Assembly: GCF_014203665.1 (NCBI RefSeq)
Contig: NZ_JACHJN010000010.1
Coordinates: forward strand, 1-64,000
Reading direction: 5' to 3'
Length of the DNA stretch: 64,000 nucleotides
Source of the DNA: Saccharothrix tamanrassetensis
Lineage (GTDB): Bacteria > Actinomycetota > Actinomycetes > Mycobacteriales > Pseudonocardiaceae
A program made the position numbers and the translations under genes. Numbering within the stretch: position 1 is the first letter of the stretch; each line of letters opens with the position of its first letter. The notes under the pieces were generated by a model that saw nothing but the letters and a program-made list of their open reading frames with translations, did no database searches and was not told the DNA's origin. Shown here piece by piece: positions 51,202 through 61,387 of this stretch.

Positions 51202-52121
51202 GCGGCACCGCCGGGGAGGGGGCGGGTGATGCGTTGGGTGGCTTCGGGGTCGATGGGTGGGTGCTGGTGCTGGTGCTGGTCTTGGTGCGGGTGTCGGTTT
51301 TGGTGCTGGTCTTGGTGGGGGTGCTGGTCTCGGTGGAGGTGGTCCTGGTGGGGGTGGGGGGTTAGGTAGCCGAGTGCGAAAGCGGCGGCGGCGGCGCCGA
51401 GGATGAACGGGATCTCGGCTGCCGGGGAGGGTGCCATGACGCGGAGGACCGAGAGGGAGATGACGGCCACCAGGCCGGTGCCGATGCCGGCGGGGAGGAA
51501 CTGCATGGCGCGTTGCCAGCGGTTGGCCGGGAGGCGGCGGCGGGCCAGGGCCCAGAGGGCGCCGATCCAGGCGAGGGCGGTCAGGGCGAAGACGGCGATG
51601 CCGAAGATGCCGTAGACGGACCAGACGGAGCCTCGGACGTCGCCCGTGGTGCTGATGGTGGCGATGACGTCGCGTTGGACGTCCAGGACCTCGATGTCGG
51701 TGGGGAGCAGGCCGGTTGCCTGCGTGCCCAGTTGGGTCAGGTCCAGGACGAAGGCCTTGGTGACGCTCTCCTTGGCCGGGACGTCGAAGGGAACCGTTGT
51801 GTCGTAGGAGAAGAAGGTGAGCGCCAGGGCTGTACCGGAGAGGCGGACGGTCTTGACGTGGCGCACGGTGTCGGTTCTGTTGTGGACGGTCACCGAGATG
51901 CGGGCCGAGCCGGTCGGGTCCAGGACCAGGTCGTCGTTGCCCACGGGGGTGCCATCCACTGTGGCGCTCAGGGTGACGGTGTCGGGGGTGGCTTGGGCGA
52001 TGGCGGGAGTGGGCGCGAAGAACTGGAGGGGCAGGGAGAGCGCGAGTGAGGTCACGAGTGTGGTTACGAGTGAGATACCGGCAAGAGGCGGTAAACCGAC
52101 CCTGCTCATAATGCGTCTCAC
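51198..52121 (-). CDS. Secreted membrane protein with cytosolic His-rich tail
   Basis: 307 residues from GTG 52121, which has GAGGTG upstream (ATG 52109 also possible). A signal peptide (ISLVTTLVTSLALSLPLQFF, then APAIAQA-like cleavage) precedes an extracellular domain of about 150 residues, two to three membrane helices (VYGIFGIAVFALTALAWIGA, FLPAGIGTGLVAVISLSVLR, IPFILGAAAAAFALGYL) and a C-terminal tract with twelve His in 32 residues (about residues 256-287). I do not recognise the family. Translationally coupled to the kinase downstream. Confidence 0.75.
   Translation of the reverse strand: MRRIMSRVGLPPLAGISLVTTLVTSLALSLPLQFFAPTPAIAQATPDTVTLSATVDGTPVGNDDLVLDPTGSARISVTVHNRTDTVRHVKTVRLSGTALALTFFSYDTTVPFDVPAKESVTKAFVLDLTQLGTQATGLLPTDIEVLDVQRDVIATISTTGDVRGSVWSVYGIFGIAVFALTALAWIGALWALARRRLPANRWQRAMQFLPAGIGTGLVAVISLSVLRVMAPSPAAEIPFILGAAAAAFALGYLTPHPHQDHLHRDQHPHQDQHQNRHPHQDQHQHQHPPIDPEATQRITRPLPGGAA
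51261..51356 (-). repeat. Imperfect repeat encoding the His/Gln/Asp tract
   Basis: Reiterated GGTGCTGGTGCTGGT and GGTCTTGGTG units (plus strand) encode units such as HPHQDQHQ. The repeats are near-perfect and in frame, with unit lengths of multiples of three, so slippage would change tract length without frameshift. Confidence 0.65.
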
Positions 52122-52168
52122 AGGGGCACCTCGAAGTTCAGGGGACGCGGACGAGTCCGGGAGTCGGC

Positions 52169-53161
52169 ATGCGATCGGCAGGAACACTAGCTCTACTCGG
52201 TGCCATCGCCTATGGCGTTACCTCGCTTGTGTCCACTTCGGTCTCGGAGGCTGCTCCGGTGTCGGGGCGGGAGGGGTTCGGGCGGGAAGGGCTCGGGCGG
52301 GAGGTGCCGGCGTTGGGGCAGCAGGCGCCGGTCATCACGTTGACGCCGAACACGGGGGTGGCGGGGTCCGGGTTCACGGTGGGGTGGTCGGGGTTCGCCT
52401 GGGATCCGGACTGCTACCAGCGGATGCAGGTGCTGTGGGACAACGCGTGGACCGTCCTGGCTACGCCCGCGCAGAGTCGGAGCGGGTCGGTAGGGGTCAC
52501 GGTGCCCGCTTCGGCGGGTGCCGGTGGGCACACGGTGGTGTTGCGGACGGTGTGTCGGGGGAGCATCGCGCGGGGGACTTTCACAGTGACGGTGGCTCCC
52601 ACTACGACCAGGACCACGGTGCCGCCTGTCACCACCACTACGACTCCGCCGGTGGTTACTACGACGGCGCCGCCGGTTACCACCACGACTTCACGGTCTA
52701 CTACTACCGCGACGACCACCACGCCGACTTCGACGACCACCACCACTGGTGGTGAGAGTTCCGGTAGTGCGGCGCCTGGCACTCCCCCGGCGTTCGACGG
52801 CGGGGACGGGGCGTTGATGTTGGACAAGGACAACATCCAGCCCGGGGATCCGTTGACGGCGACCGGAACGGGGTGCCGGCCCGGGTCCGAGGTGCGGCTG
52901 AGTTCGCTGGGTGAGGATGTGGGACGGACTCGGGCCGATTCATCGGGGACGTTCAGCACTCGGGTGGAATTCGCGACGATCGAGCCCGGACGGCACGTGG
53001 TCCGGGCCGATTGCGGGATCATCCTGGTGGGGAGTGTGGAGGTCGCGTTGACCAGTTCTACGGGTGGGACTACGTCGACGTTGATGGTGCTGGTGTTCTT
53101 CGTGCTGGTGGGGGCGATGTTGCTGCGTCGGCAGTTCAGTGCGTGGCGGCGGGTGGCCTGA
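52169..53161 (+). CDS. Cell-surface protein with Thr-rich linker and C-terminal membrane anchor
   Basis: 330 residues. N-terminal signal peptide (MRSAGTLALLGAIAYGVTSL), an Ig/TIG-like domain (ITLTPNTGVAGSGFTVGWSG to TFTVTVA, with two Cys), a linker of about 55 residues that is mostly Thr and Pro, a second domain with two Cys (IQPGDPLTATGTGCRPGSEV to VVRADCG), and a C-terminal helix LMVLVFFVLVGAMLL followed by RRQFSAWRR. Probably exposed outside the membrane, with an O-glycosylatable spacer. Divergent from the His-rich membrane gene, with 47 bp between the starts. Confidence 0.8.
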   Translation: MRSAGTLALLGAIAYGVTSLVSTSVSEAAPVSGREGFGREGLGREVPALGQQAPVITLTPNTGVAGSGFTVGWSGFAWDPDCYQRMQVLWDNAWTVLATPAQSRSGSVGVTVPASAGAGGHTVVLRTVCRGSIARGTFTVTVAPTTTRTTVPPVTTTTTPPVVTTTAPPVTTTTSRSTTTATTTTPTSTTTTTGGESSGSAAPGTPPAFDGGDGALMLDKDNIQPGDPLTATGTGCRPGSEVRLSSLGEDVGRTRADSSGTFSTRVEFATIEPGRHVVRADCGIILVGSVEVALTSSTGGTTSTLMVLVFFVLVGAMLLRRQFSAWRRVA

Positions 53162-53313
53162 GGTTGTGGTGGTGGGGGCGCGGTTGCGTGGGGTGAAAGC
53201 GGAGAGTGAAGCACGAGGAGAGTGAAAGCGGGCGCTCGCCGCTGGGCAGGCCTCCGGGGGGTGGGGCGGTGGTTGGGTGGGGGCGCGCCTTGCCGGTGGT
53301 GCGTCCGGTTACG

Positions 53314-53351
53314 CCGACGGCCCCCGTGGCGGGTGCCAAGGGGGCCGTCGG
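53314..53351. terminator. Terminator downstream of rbpA, 12-bp perfect stem
   Basis: CCGACGGCCCCC (53314-53325) pairs perfectly with GGGGGCCGTCGG (53340-53351) and the loop contains an extra TGGC/GCCA pair. It is 15 bp past the rbpA stop on the minus strand and also faces the surface-protein gene. The rest of the 205-bp gap is empty. Confidence 0.7.
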
Positions 53352-53366
53352 GCGCGTTCTTTGCAG

Positions 53367-53711
53367 CTAGGGCTCTTCGCGCTGCTTGCGCAGTTTGATG
53401 AGCGCCTCTTCGAGGATCGCCTCGCCGTCCGCGTCGGAGCGGCGCTCCTTCACGTACGCCAAGTGCGTCTTGTACGGCTCGTTGCGCGGAGGAGCAGGGG
53501 GAGCCTGCTCGTCCCTGCCCGCCGGCAGACCGCACCGGGGGCAGTCCCAGTTCTCCGGGATCTCCGCTTCGACCGCGAACGACGGACGCGACTCGTGCGC
53601 GTTGGCGCACCAGTACGACACCCGACGACGGGGCGCGGACTCGCCGCGCTCCGACTCACCCATCGGGCCTGCGCCGACGCGGGTACCGCGAATCGCGTTA
53701 CCACCAGCCAT
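53367..53711 (-). CDS. rbpA: RNA polymerase-binding protein RbpA
   Basis: 114 residues, the usual length. The N-terminus has GNAIRGTRVGAGPMGE, the core domain has two zinc-type pairs in YWCANAHESRPSF and NWDCPRCGLPAGRD, and the sigma-interacting C-terminal helix is TLAYVKERR-like (YKTHLAYVKERRSDADGE). RbpA stabilises the RNA polymerase holoenzyme with the primary sigma factor. Located downstream of secG with a 35-bp gap, an arrangement conserved in actinobacteria. Confidence 0.96.
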   Translation of the reverse strand: MAGGNAIRGTRVGAGPMGESERGESAPRRRVSYWCANAHESRPSFAVEAEIPENWDCPRCGLPAGRDEQAPPAPPRNEPYKTHLAYVKERRSDADGEAILEEALIKLRKQREEP

Positions 53712-53746
53712 CGACCCTCACACCCCCACCACGTGGATTCCCTCTG

Positions 53747-53980
53747 TCAGTTGACCTTGAGCAACAGCCCGATGCCGACGATGGCGATGACCCAGATCGC
53801 GCCGACGAACAGCGTCAGGCGGTCCAGGTTCTTCTCCACCACGCTCGACCCGGACAGGCTCGACTGCATTCCGCCGCCGAACAACGAGGACAGACCACCG
53901 CCACGGCCTCGGTGCAGCAACACGAGCAGGATCAGCAGCACGCTGGAGACGATCAACAGGATCTGCAGGAACAGGATCAT
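53747..53980 (-). CDS. secG: Preprotein translocase subunit SecG
   Basis: 77 residues from ATG 53980, preceded by GAGGAAG. Two membrane helices (FLQILLIVSSVLLILLVLL and LTLFVGAIWVIAIVGIGLLL) flank the conserved loop HRGRGGGLSSLFGG and QSSLSGSS. It supports the SecYEG channel. The frame continues upstream of the start, but that extension has no family match. Follows tpiA at 91 bp. Confidence 0.95.
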   Translation of the reverse strand: MILFLQILLIVSSVLLILLVLLHRGRGGGLSSLFGGGMQSSLSGSSVVEKNLDRLTLFVGAIWVIAIVGIGLLLKVN

Positions 53981-54071
53981 TTCTTCCTCGCTGTCAGGCA
54001 GGTGACGCCACAGAGTACCCGGTCGACTGCCGACCGTGGACCACCGCAGTGGTCGGGGATGTTCGGCACCC

Positions 54072-54860
54072 TCAGGGTAGAGGTCCGCCGGCCGCCAGGG
54101 CACAGAGCTTGGCGAACTCGTCGGCGTCCAGGCTCGCACCGCCCACCAGGGCGCCGTCGACGTCCTTCTGCCCGACCAGCTCGCCGATGTTGCCGGACTT
54201 CACCGACCCGCCGTAGAGCACCCGAACGGCCGAAGCCACGTCCTCGTCGTACAGCTCGGCCAGCTTCGCCCGCAGCGCCGCGCACACCTCCTGCGCGTCG
54301 GACGACGAGGCCACCTTGCCGGTGCCGATGGCCCACACCGGTTCGTAGGCGACGACGACGCCCTTGGCCTGCTCGGCGGTGACGCCCTTGAGGCCCGCCA
54401 CGAGCTGGTTCGTGCAGTGCTCGACGTGGTCGCCCGCCTCGCGCACCTCCAACCGCTCGCCGAGGCAGAAGATCGGGGTGATGCCGTGCTTGAGCGCGGC
54501 CTTGACCTTCTTGTTGACCAGCGCGTCGTCCTCGTGGTGGTACTCGCGCCGCTCGGAGTGGCCCACGGTCACGTAGGAGCAGCCGAGCTTGGCCAGCATC
54601 GGGCCGGACACGTCACCGGTGTACGCGCCCGAGTCGTGCGGGGACAGGTCCTGCGCGCCGTACTTGAGCAGCAGCTTGTCGCCGTCGACCAGGGTCTGGA
54701 TGGACCGGATGTCGATGAACGGCGGCAGCACCGCCACCTCGACCTTGGCGAAGTACTTCTCCGGCAGGGAGAACGCGATCTTCTGCACCAGGGCGATGGC
54801 CTCGAGGTGGTTGAGGTTCATCTTCCAGTTGCCGGCGATGAGGGGCTGGCGCGCGGCCAT
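54072..54860 (-). CDS. tpiA: Triose-phosphate isomerase
   Basis: 262 residues. Motifs: [16 protein letters not shown] at the N-terminus, the catalytic His in [15 protein letters not shown], the catalytic Glu in [16 protein letters not shown], and [20 protein letters not shown]. It interconverts glyceraldehyde-3-phosphate and dihydroxyacetone phosphate. ATG shares one base with the pgk stop (TGATG). Confidence 0.97.
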   Translation of the reverse strand: MAARQPLIAGNWKMNLNHLEAIALVQKIAFSLPEKYFAKVEVAVLPPFIDIRSIQTLVDGDKLLLKYGAQDLSPHDSGAYTGDVSGPMLAKLGCSYVTVGHSERREYHHEDDALVNKKVKAALKHGITPIFCLGERLEVREAGDHVEHCTNQLVAGLKGVTAEQAKGVVVAYEPVWAIGTGKVASSSDAQEVCAALRAKLAELYDEDVASAVRVLYGGSVKSGNIGELVGQKDVDGALVGGASLDADEFAKLCALAAGGPLP

Positions 54861-56080
54861 CAGGCACCGCCTTCGGTGGAGGTGTGCGACCCGGCCTGTT
54901 CCAGCACGGAGACGCCGGGCAGGTCCTTGCCCTCCAGGAACTCCAGGGAGGCCCCGCCGCCGGTGGAGATGTGCGAGAAGCCGTCCTCGGGCAGGCCGAG
55001 CGCGCGCACGGCGGCGGCGGAGTCCCCCCCGCCGACGACGGTGAACGCGTCGCTCCCGATCAGCGCCTCGGCGACCGCGCGGGTGCCGCCCGCGAACGCC
55101 TCGAACTCGAACACGCCCATGGGGCCGTTCCAGAAGACGGTCCGCGCGTCGGCGAGCTTGGCGGCGAACAGGTCGCGCGACTTCGGGCCGATGTCCAGGC
55201 CCTGGCGGTCCGCCGGGATGGCGGTCGCGTCGACCACGTCGTGTTCGGCGTCGGCGGCGAAGTCGGCCGCGGCCAGCACGTCGACCGGCAGCACCAGTTC
55301 GACGCCGCGGGTCTCGGCGTCCTTGAGGAACCCGGCCACCTTCTCCAGCTGGTCCTCCTGGAGCAGCGACCTGCCGACCTCGTGGCCCTGGGCCTTGAGG
55401 AAGGTGTAGGCCATGCCGCCGCCGATGAGCAGGCGGTCGACCTTGGTGAGCAGGTTGGCGATGACGCCGAGCTTGTCGGACACCTTCGCGCCGCCCAGCA
55501 CGACCACGTAGGGACGGAGGTCGGCGGCGATCTGGTCCCCGGCGCCGCCGGAGGCGAGCTTGCGCAGCACCTCCACCTCGGCCAGCACCAGACCGCCCGC
55601 GTAGGCCGGGAGCTTCTTCGCCACGTCGTAGACCGACGCCTGCTTGCGGTGCACGACGCCGAAGCCGTCGGAGACGAACGCGTCCGCCTTCGCCGCCAGC
55701 TCGTCCGCCAGGGCTTCCCGCTCGGCGTCGTCCTTGCTGGTCTCACGGGGGTCGAAGCGGATGTTCTCGAGCAGCACGACGGTGCCGTCGCCGTCCGCCT
55801 CGGTGCCGATCCCGACCTTCCGGCCGAGCAGCTCGCCCAGCCGCACGGCGACCGGGGCGAGGGAGAGCTGCGGGTCGGGTCCGCCCTTGGGGCGGCCCAG
55901 GTGCGCGGCGACGAGGACGCGGGCGCCCGCGTCGACCAGCGCCTTGAGGGTGGGCACCGACGCGCGCACACGGCCGTCGTCGGTGATCTTGCCGTTGTCG
56001 AGGGGGACGTTCAGGTCGGCGCGCACCAGGACGCGCCGACCCGACACACCCTCGGCGAGGAGGTCGCTGAGAGTCTTCAC
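54860..56080 (-). CDS. pgk: Phosphoglycerate kinase
   Basis: 406 residues. Signatures: [15 protein letters not shown] at the start, [14 protein letters not shown], the ADP-binding [18 protein letters not shown] and [17 protein letters not shown] plus [14 protein letters not shown] at the C-terminus. It makes ATP from 1,3-bisphosphoglycerate. It lies 28 bp after gap and overlaps tpiA, the standard glycolytic gene order. Confidence 0.97.
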   Translation of the reverse strand: MKTLSDLLAEGVSGRRVLVRADLNVPLDNGKITDDGRVRASVPTLKALVDAGARVLVAAHLGRPKGGPDPQLSLAPVAVRLGELLGRKVGIGTEADGDGTVVLLENIRFDPRETSKDDAEREALADELAAKADAFVSDGFGVVHRKQASVYDVAKKLPAYAGGLVLAEVEVLRKLASGGAGDQIAADLRPYVVVLGGAKVSDKLGVIANLLTKVDRLLIGGGMAYTFLKAQGHEVGRSLLQEDQLEKVAGFLKDAETRGVELVLPVDVLAAADFAADAEHDVVDATAIPADRQGLDIGPKSRDLFAAKLADARTVFWNGPMGVFEFEAFAGGTRAVAEALIGSDAFTVVGGGDSAAAVRALGLPEDGFSHISTGGGASLEFLEGKDLPGVSVLEQAGSHTSTEGGA

Positions 56081-56108
56081 AACCGGTCTTCCGCTCGGTG
56101 GCCTGGGG

Positions 56109-57260
<1,152 letters not shown>

Positions 57261-57398
57261 TTACCGTTCAGTAACCGCCACTGCGGGTAACGCGGAAGTC
57301 CACCCCGGAGTCGGCTGCCGGTACGACGACAGTACCCAGCCGACCGCATAGCGTCATTTCGACCTGACAACCCGTCATCGAGAAGTGGGGGGACTCCG

Positions 57399-57752
57399 AT
57401 GTCCACCGTCAAGAATGCGCTCGTGGCCGCGGCGGTAGTCGTGGCAGCCGTCGGCTTCGGCACCGGCACGGCCCAGGCCGCCACCGGCTACGACCGCTGC
57501 CCGGCGGGCAACATCTGCCTGTTCGACCTGCCCAACGGCCAGGGCGCGATGGCCTGGTTCAAGATCGGCTCGCCGAACCTGGCCGGCCAGAGCATGGACA
57601 ACCGCGCGGACAGCCTGTGGAACCGCAACGCGAGCGCGTTCTGCCTGTACCTCGAGCACGACTACGTGAACCAGGGCGGTGTCTTCCAGCCCGGCGCGCG
57701 GGGCGACCAGCTGCTCAACTCCAACGCCTACAGCTCGTTGAGGAAGTGCTGA
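57399..57752 (+). CDS. Secreted peptidase inhibitor family I36-like protein
   Basis: 117 residues. Sec signal peptide with cleavage after ...GTAQA near residue 28, then a mature domain of about 90 residues with four cysteines (YDRCPAGNICLFD, AFCLYLEHD and C-terminal LRKC), as in actinobacterial I36/SMI-like inhibitors; WxxNRNASAFCLY fits the family. Streptomycete relatives inhibit metalloproteases. The last 25 bases overlap the convergent LuxR gene. Confidence 0.85.
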   Translation: MSTVKNALVAAAVVVAAVGFGTGTAQAATGYDRCPAGNICLFDLPNGQGAMAWFKIGSPNLAGQSMDNRADSLWNRNASAFCLYLEHDYVNQGGVFQPGARGDQLLNSNAYSSLRKC

Positions 57753-58378
57753 CCGGGCACCACCAGTCCGCACTCGTAGGCGACCACCACCACCTGGGCG
57801 CGGCTGGAGACGTCCAGCTTCGCCATCGCCCGGTTGAGGTGCGTCTTGACCGTCGACTCGCTGATCACGAGGCGGCGGGCGATCTCGGCGTTGCGCAGCC
57901 CGAAGCCGACCATGCCGAGGACCTCGGCCTCGCGGGCGGTCAGCCTGGCCAGCCGCTCGGCGAGGACGTCCTGTGCCCGGGGCCGGTAGGCCTCCACCAA
58001 CCGGCGCACGAAGTCCTCGCCGAGCAGCAGGCCACCGGTGGCGACGGTGCAGACGGCGTGCACGAGCGCGTCCGCCGAGGCGGCCCGCTCCACCACGCCG
58101 GACGCACCGGCCCGCAGCGCCCGGCAGACGGCCTCGTCCGACCGGTCGTCCACCAGGGCGATGACCCTGGTGGCACCGTCGGCCACCCGGCTGACGCCAC
58201 GCAGGTCGAACCCGCCGTCCACGACCGCGACCTCGGGCCGGTGCGCGGCGACGCCGGCCACCGCCCCGGTCGCACTGCCCGCCTCGGCCACCACGTCCAC
58301 GCCGTCGGCCGCCCCGAGCAAGGCCGCGATCCCGGCCCGGACGACCTGGTCCGGCGCCGCGACAAGCACGCTGATCAT
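57728..58378 (-). CDS. LuxR/NarL-family regulator with degenerate receiver domain
   Basis: 216 residues. The C-terminal helix-turn-helix is canonical (LTAREAEVLGMVGFGLRNAE, then IARRLVISESTVKTHLNRAM). The receiver keeps a central Asp in EVAVVDGGFDL but the usual acidic pair is replaced (VLVAAPDQVVRAG) and the conserved Lys near the end is Glu (GVVERAAS), so phosphorylation is doubtful. No kinase is beside it. Starts with ATG 58378. It is convergent with the I36 gene and may regulate it; that is only a guess from position. Confidence 0.86.
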   Translation of the reverse strand: MISVLVAAPDQVVRAGIAALLGAADGVDVVAEAGSATGAVAGVAAHRPEVAVVDGGFDLRGVSRVADGATRVIALVDDRSDEAVCRALRAGASGVVERAASADALVHAVCTVATGGLLLGEDFVRRLVEAYRPRAQDVLAERLARLTAREAEVLGMVGFGLRNAEIARRLVISESTVKTHLNRAMAKLDVSSRAQVVVVAYECGLVVPGQHFLNEL

Positions 58379-58464
58379 CGGTTTCCCCCCGGCGACGAGG
58401 GTAGCCAGGGCCGGCCGCGGGCGGACCGGCTTCGGTCCGAGTCACCCGTCCGGGGTCACCGGGG

Positions 58465-59445
58465 TTAGACCTCGGCCTCCAGCATGTCCGCCGTCACGGC
58501 CGACTCGGTGTCCGGCATGCCGAGCTCCTTGGCCCGCTTGTCCGCCATGGCCAGCAGCCGCCGGATCCGGCCCGCCACGGCGTCCTTGGTCATCTGGGGG
58601 TCGGACAGCTGCCCCAGCTCCTCCAGCGACGCCTGCCGGTGCGCCAGCCGGAGCGCGCCGGCCGCCGCCAGGTGGTCCGGGGCCTCCGGTCCGAGGATCT
58701 CCAGCGCCCGCTGCACCCGGGCCGCCGCCGCGACCGCCGCGCGGGCGGAGCGGCGCAGGTTCGCGTCGTCGAAGTTGGCCAGGCGGTTCGCGGTCGCGCG
58801 GACCTCGCGGCGCATCCGGCGCTCCTCCCAGGCCAGCACGCTGTCGTGGGCGCCCAGGCGGGTCAGCATCGCGCCGATGGCGTCGCCGTCCCTTATCACC
58901 ACCCGCTCGGCACCCCGGACCTCGCGCTGCTTGGAACCGATGAACATCCGGCGGGCCGCACCGACCAGCGCCAGCGCCGCCTCGGGACCGGGGCAGGTGA
59001 CCTCCATGGACGACGAGCGGCCGGGCTCGGTGAGCGAGCCGTGGGCCAGGAACGCGCCGCGCCACGCCGCCTCGGCGTCACAGACACCACCCGACACCAC
59101 AGGCGCGGGCAGTCCCCGGACCGGGCGACCGCGCGGGTCGAGCAGGCCGGTCTGCCGGGCCAGGCCCTCGCCGTCCTTGACCACCCGCACCACGAACCGG
59201 GTGCCCTTGCGCAACCCGCTGGAGGTGATGGTGAAGACGTCGGACTGGTGCCCGTACAGCTCGTGGATCTCGCGGCGCAGCCGGCGCGCGGTGGAACCCA
59301 GGTCGAGCTCTGCCTCCACCACCACCCTGCCGCCCACGATGTGCAGGCCGCCGGCGAACCGCAGCAGCGAGGCGACCTCCGCCCGGCGGCAACAGGTCTT
59401 GGAGACGGCCAGCCTGCTCAGCTCGTCCTTGACCGCAGACGTCAT
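58465..59445 (-). CDS. whiA: WhiA sporulation/cell-division regulator
   Basis: 326 residues from ATG 59445 (GTG 59451 possible). The N-terminal LAGLIDADG-like domain ([19 protein letters not shown]) and C-terminal helix-turn-helix ([33 protein letters not shown]) are clear. In streptomycetes WhiA, with WhiB, switches on cell division genes for sporulation. ATGA overlap with yvcK. Confidence 0.97.
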   Translation of the reverse strand: MTSAVKDELSRLAVSKTCCRRAEVASLLRFAGGLHIVGGRVVVEAELDLGSTARRLRREIHELYGHQSDVFTITSSGLRKGTRFVVRVVKDGEGLARQTGLLDPRGRPVRGLPAPVVSGGVCDAEAAWRGAFLAHGSLTEPGRSSSMEVTCPGPEAALALVGAARRMFIGSKQREVRGAERVVIRDGDAIGAMLTRLGAHDSVLAWEERRMRREVRATANRLANFDDANLRRSARAAVAAAARVQRALEILGPEAPDHLAAAGALRLAHRQASLEELGQLSDPQMTKDAVAGRIRRLLAMADKRAKELGMPDTESAVTADMLEAEV

Positions 59446-60503
59446 CGCCACGGCTCATCGCCTCCCCTGGTCTCGCGTTGTCCCCGCTCCCGTTGTTCCA
59501 GCAGGGTTGTACTCGACGGCTCCGCGGCCGCCGCAGGCAGGCCGTCCAACGCCCGGCGGATGCCCGACGCCAGGGCGACCGGGTCGTGGCGGTCCGGTGA
59601 ACCGGCCAGCGCGATCGGCGACAGGTGCGCCGCAGCCCCGAGAGCTGCGGCGGCCCGCCGCAGCCGGTCCGGGACGGGCACCGCGTCGACGTCCGCGATG
59701 ACCGCGTCCACGCGCAACGTGGGCGCGTGCTCGCACAACACGTCCAGGTGCAGCTCCGGTGAGAAGCCGGCGGTTTCCCCCGGTTGGGGGACCAGGTTGA
59801 GCACCACGACCTTCTTCGCGGCGGTCCGGGTCAGCGCCTCGTTCAGCTCCGGCACCAGCAGGTGCGGCAGCACGCTGGTGAACCACGAGCCGGGCCCGAG
59901 CAGCACCACGTCCGCGCCCAGCACCGCCTCCACGGCCTGCGCGCAGCCCCGCGGCGGCTCCCCCGGGCCGCCCGGCCCGTGCAGCCTGATCCGCTGCACC
60001 CGGCCGGGCGTGGTGGCGATCGCGACCTGGCCCCGGATCCGGCGCACCACGTCGGCGTCGTCGTCCAGCCCGGTCACGTCCGCCTCGATCTCCAGCGGCT
60101 CGGTGCACATCGGCAGCACCCGGCCGTGCACGCCGAGCAGCCGGCCGGCCTCCTCCAGCACCGCCACCGGGTCGCCGAGCTGCTCCAGCAGCCCGGCCAG
60201 CACGAGGTTGCCGATCGCGTGACCGGCCAACGCGCCGGTGCCGCCGAACCGGTGCTGGAACAGCCGCGCCCACAGCGCCCCGGCGCCGTCGTGGTCGGCC
60301 AGCGCGACCATCGCCTTGCGCAGGTCGCCGGGCGGCAACAGGCCCAGTTCGCGGCGCAGCCGGCCGGACGAGCCGCCGTCGTCGGCCACCGTCACCACCG
60401 CGGTCACGTCCTCGGTCACCCGCCGCAGCGCGGTGAGCGTGACGTGGAGTCCGCGCCCACCGCCCAGGGCCACCGCCTTGGGGCCGACTGCCGGCGAGCT
60501 CAC
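59442..60503 (-). CDS. yvcK: YvcK/GlmR-family gluconeogenesis factor
   Basis: 353 residues. Nucleotide-sugar binding segments [39 protein letters not shown] and [19 protein letters not shown] are typical. Family members bind UDP-GlcNAc and regulate precursor supply to the wall. GTG 60503 overlaps the rapZ stop; stop overlaps whiA. Confidence 0.95.
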   Translation of the reverse strand: MSSPAVGPKAVALGGGRGLHVTLTALRRVTEDVTAVVTVADDGGSSGRLRRELGLLPPGDLRKAMVALADHDGAGALWARLFQHRFGGTGALAGHAIGNLVLAGLLEQLGDPVAVLEEAGRLLGVHGRVLPMCTEPLEIEADVTGLDDDADVVRRIRGQVAIATTPGRVQRIRLHGPGGPGEPPRGCAQAVEAVLGADVVLLGPGSWFTSVLPHLLVPELNEALTRTAAKKVVVLNLVPQPGETAGFSPELHLDVLCEHAPTLRVDAVIADVDAVPVPDRLRRAAAALGAAAHLSPIALAGSPDRHDPVALASGIRRALDGLPAAAAEPSSTTLLEQRERGQRETRGGDEPWR

Positions 60504-61387
60504 TCGCGTCCCAGATCCCGGTGTACGACCTTCACGGCCATGCCGTCCTCGGCGGCCAGCCGCGAGGCCAGCTCCTCGGAGATGGCCACGCTGCGGTGCT
60601 TGCCGCCGGTGCAGCCCACGGCCAGCGTCAGGTACCGCTTGCCCTCCCGCCGGTAGCCCGCGCCGATCAGCCGCAGCAGTTCGTGGTAGCGGTCCAGGAA
60701 CTCGTCCGCGCCCTCCTGGGTCAGCACGTAGTTCCGCACCTCGCCGTCCAGGCCGGTCTGCTCGCGCAGCTCCGGGATCCAGAACGGGTTGGGCAGGAAC
60801 CGCACGTCCATCACCAGGTCGGAGTCCATCGGCAGGCCGTACTTGTAGCCGAACGACAGGACCGTGACGCGGGTCCGGGTCGCCGACTCGGTGCCGAACG
60901 TGTCCTCGATCTTGGCCCGCAGCTGGTGCACCGACAGCGCGGACGTGTCCAGCACCAGGTCCGCCTCCTCGCGCAGCGGCGTGAGCAGGATCCGCTCGGC
61001 CTCGATGCCGTCCGCCAGCCGCCCGTCGGCCTGGAGCGGGTGACCGCGCCGGACCGACTCGAACCGCCGGATCAGCACGTCGTCGGTGGCCTCCAGGAAC
61101 AGCACCTTCGGCTTGTAGCCGCGGGCGTCCAGGTCCTTGATCACCGCCGCCAGGTCCTCGGTGAACGCGCGGCTGCGCACGTCCATCACGACCGCGACCC
61201 TGGTGATGGCCCCCCGCGCCTGCGCGCCCAGCTCCACCATCGTCGCGATCAGCTCGGGCGGCAGGTTGTCCACCACGAACCAGCCCAGGTCTTCCAGGCA
61301 CTTCGCGGCGGTGCTCCGGCCCGCTCCCGACAGGCCCGTCACCACCGCGACCTCGATGCCGGACTTCTCGCCGGCCTGTGCGCTCAC
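60500..61387 (-). CDS. rapZ: RapZ/YvcJ family nucleotide-binding protein
   Basis: 295 residues. Walker A variant [11 protein letters not shown], Walker B VVMDVRSR and the family C-terminus [18 protein letters not shown]. In enterobacteria RapZ guides RNase E on small RNAs; in actinobacteria the role is less clear. GTG overlaps uvrC (GTGA), and it overlaps yvcK, so translation of the whole operon is chained. Confidence 0.95.
   Translation of the reverse strand: MSAQAGEKSGIEVAVVTGLSGAGRSTAAKCLEDLGWFVVDNLPPELIATMVELGAQARGAITRVAVVMDVRSRAFTEDLAAVIKDLDARGYKPKVLFLEATDDVLIRRFESVRRGHPLQADGRLADGIEAERILLTPLREEADLVLDTSALSVHQLRAKIEDTFGTESATRTRVTVLSFGYKYGLPMDSDLVMDVRFLPNPFWIPELREQTGLDGEVRNYVLTQEGADEFLDRYHELLRLIGAGYRREGKRYLTLAVGCTGGKHRSVAISEELASRLAAEDGMAVKVVHRDLGRE

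Noticed and set aside
51250-51362. CRISPR-like or satellite repeat
   Set aside because: Units lack spacers of constant length and encode the His-rich tail in frame.
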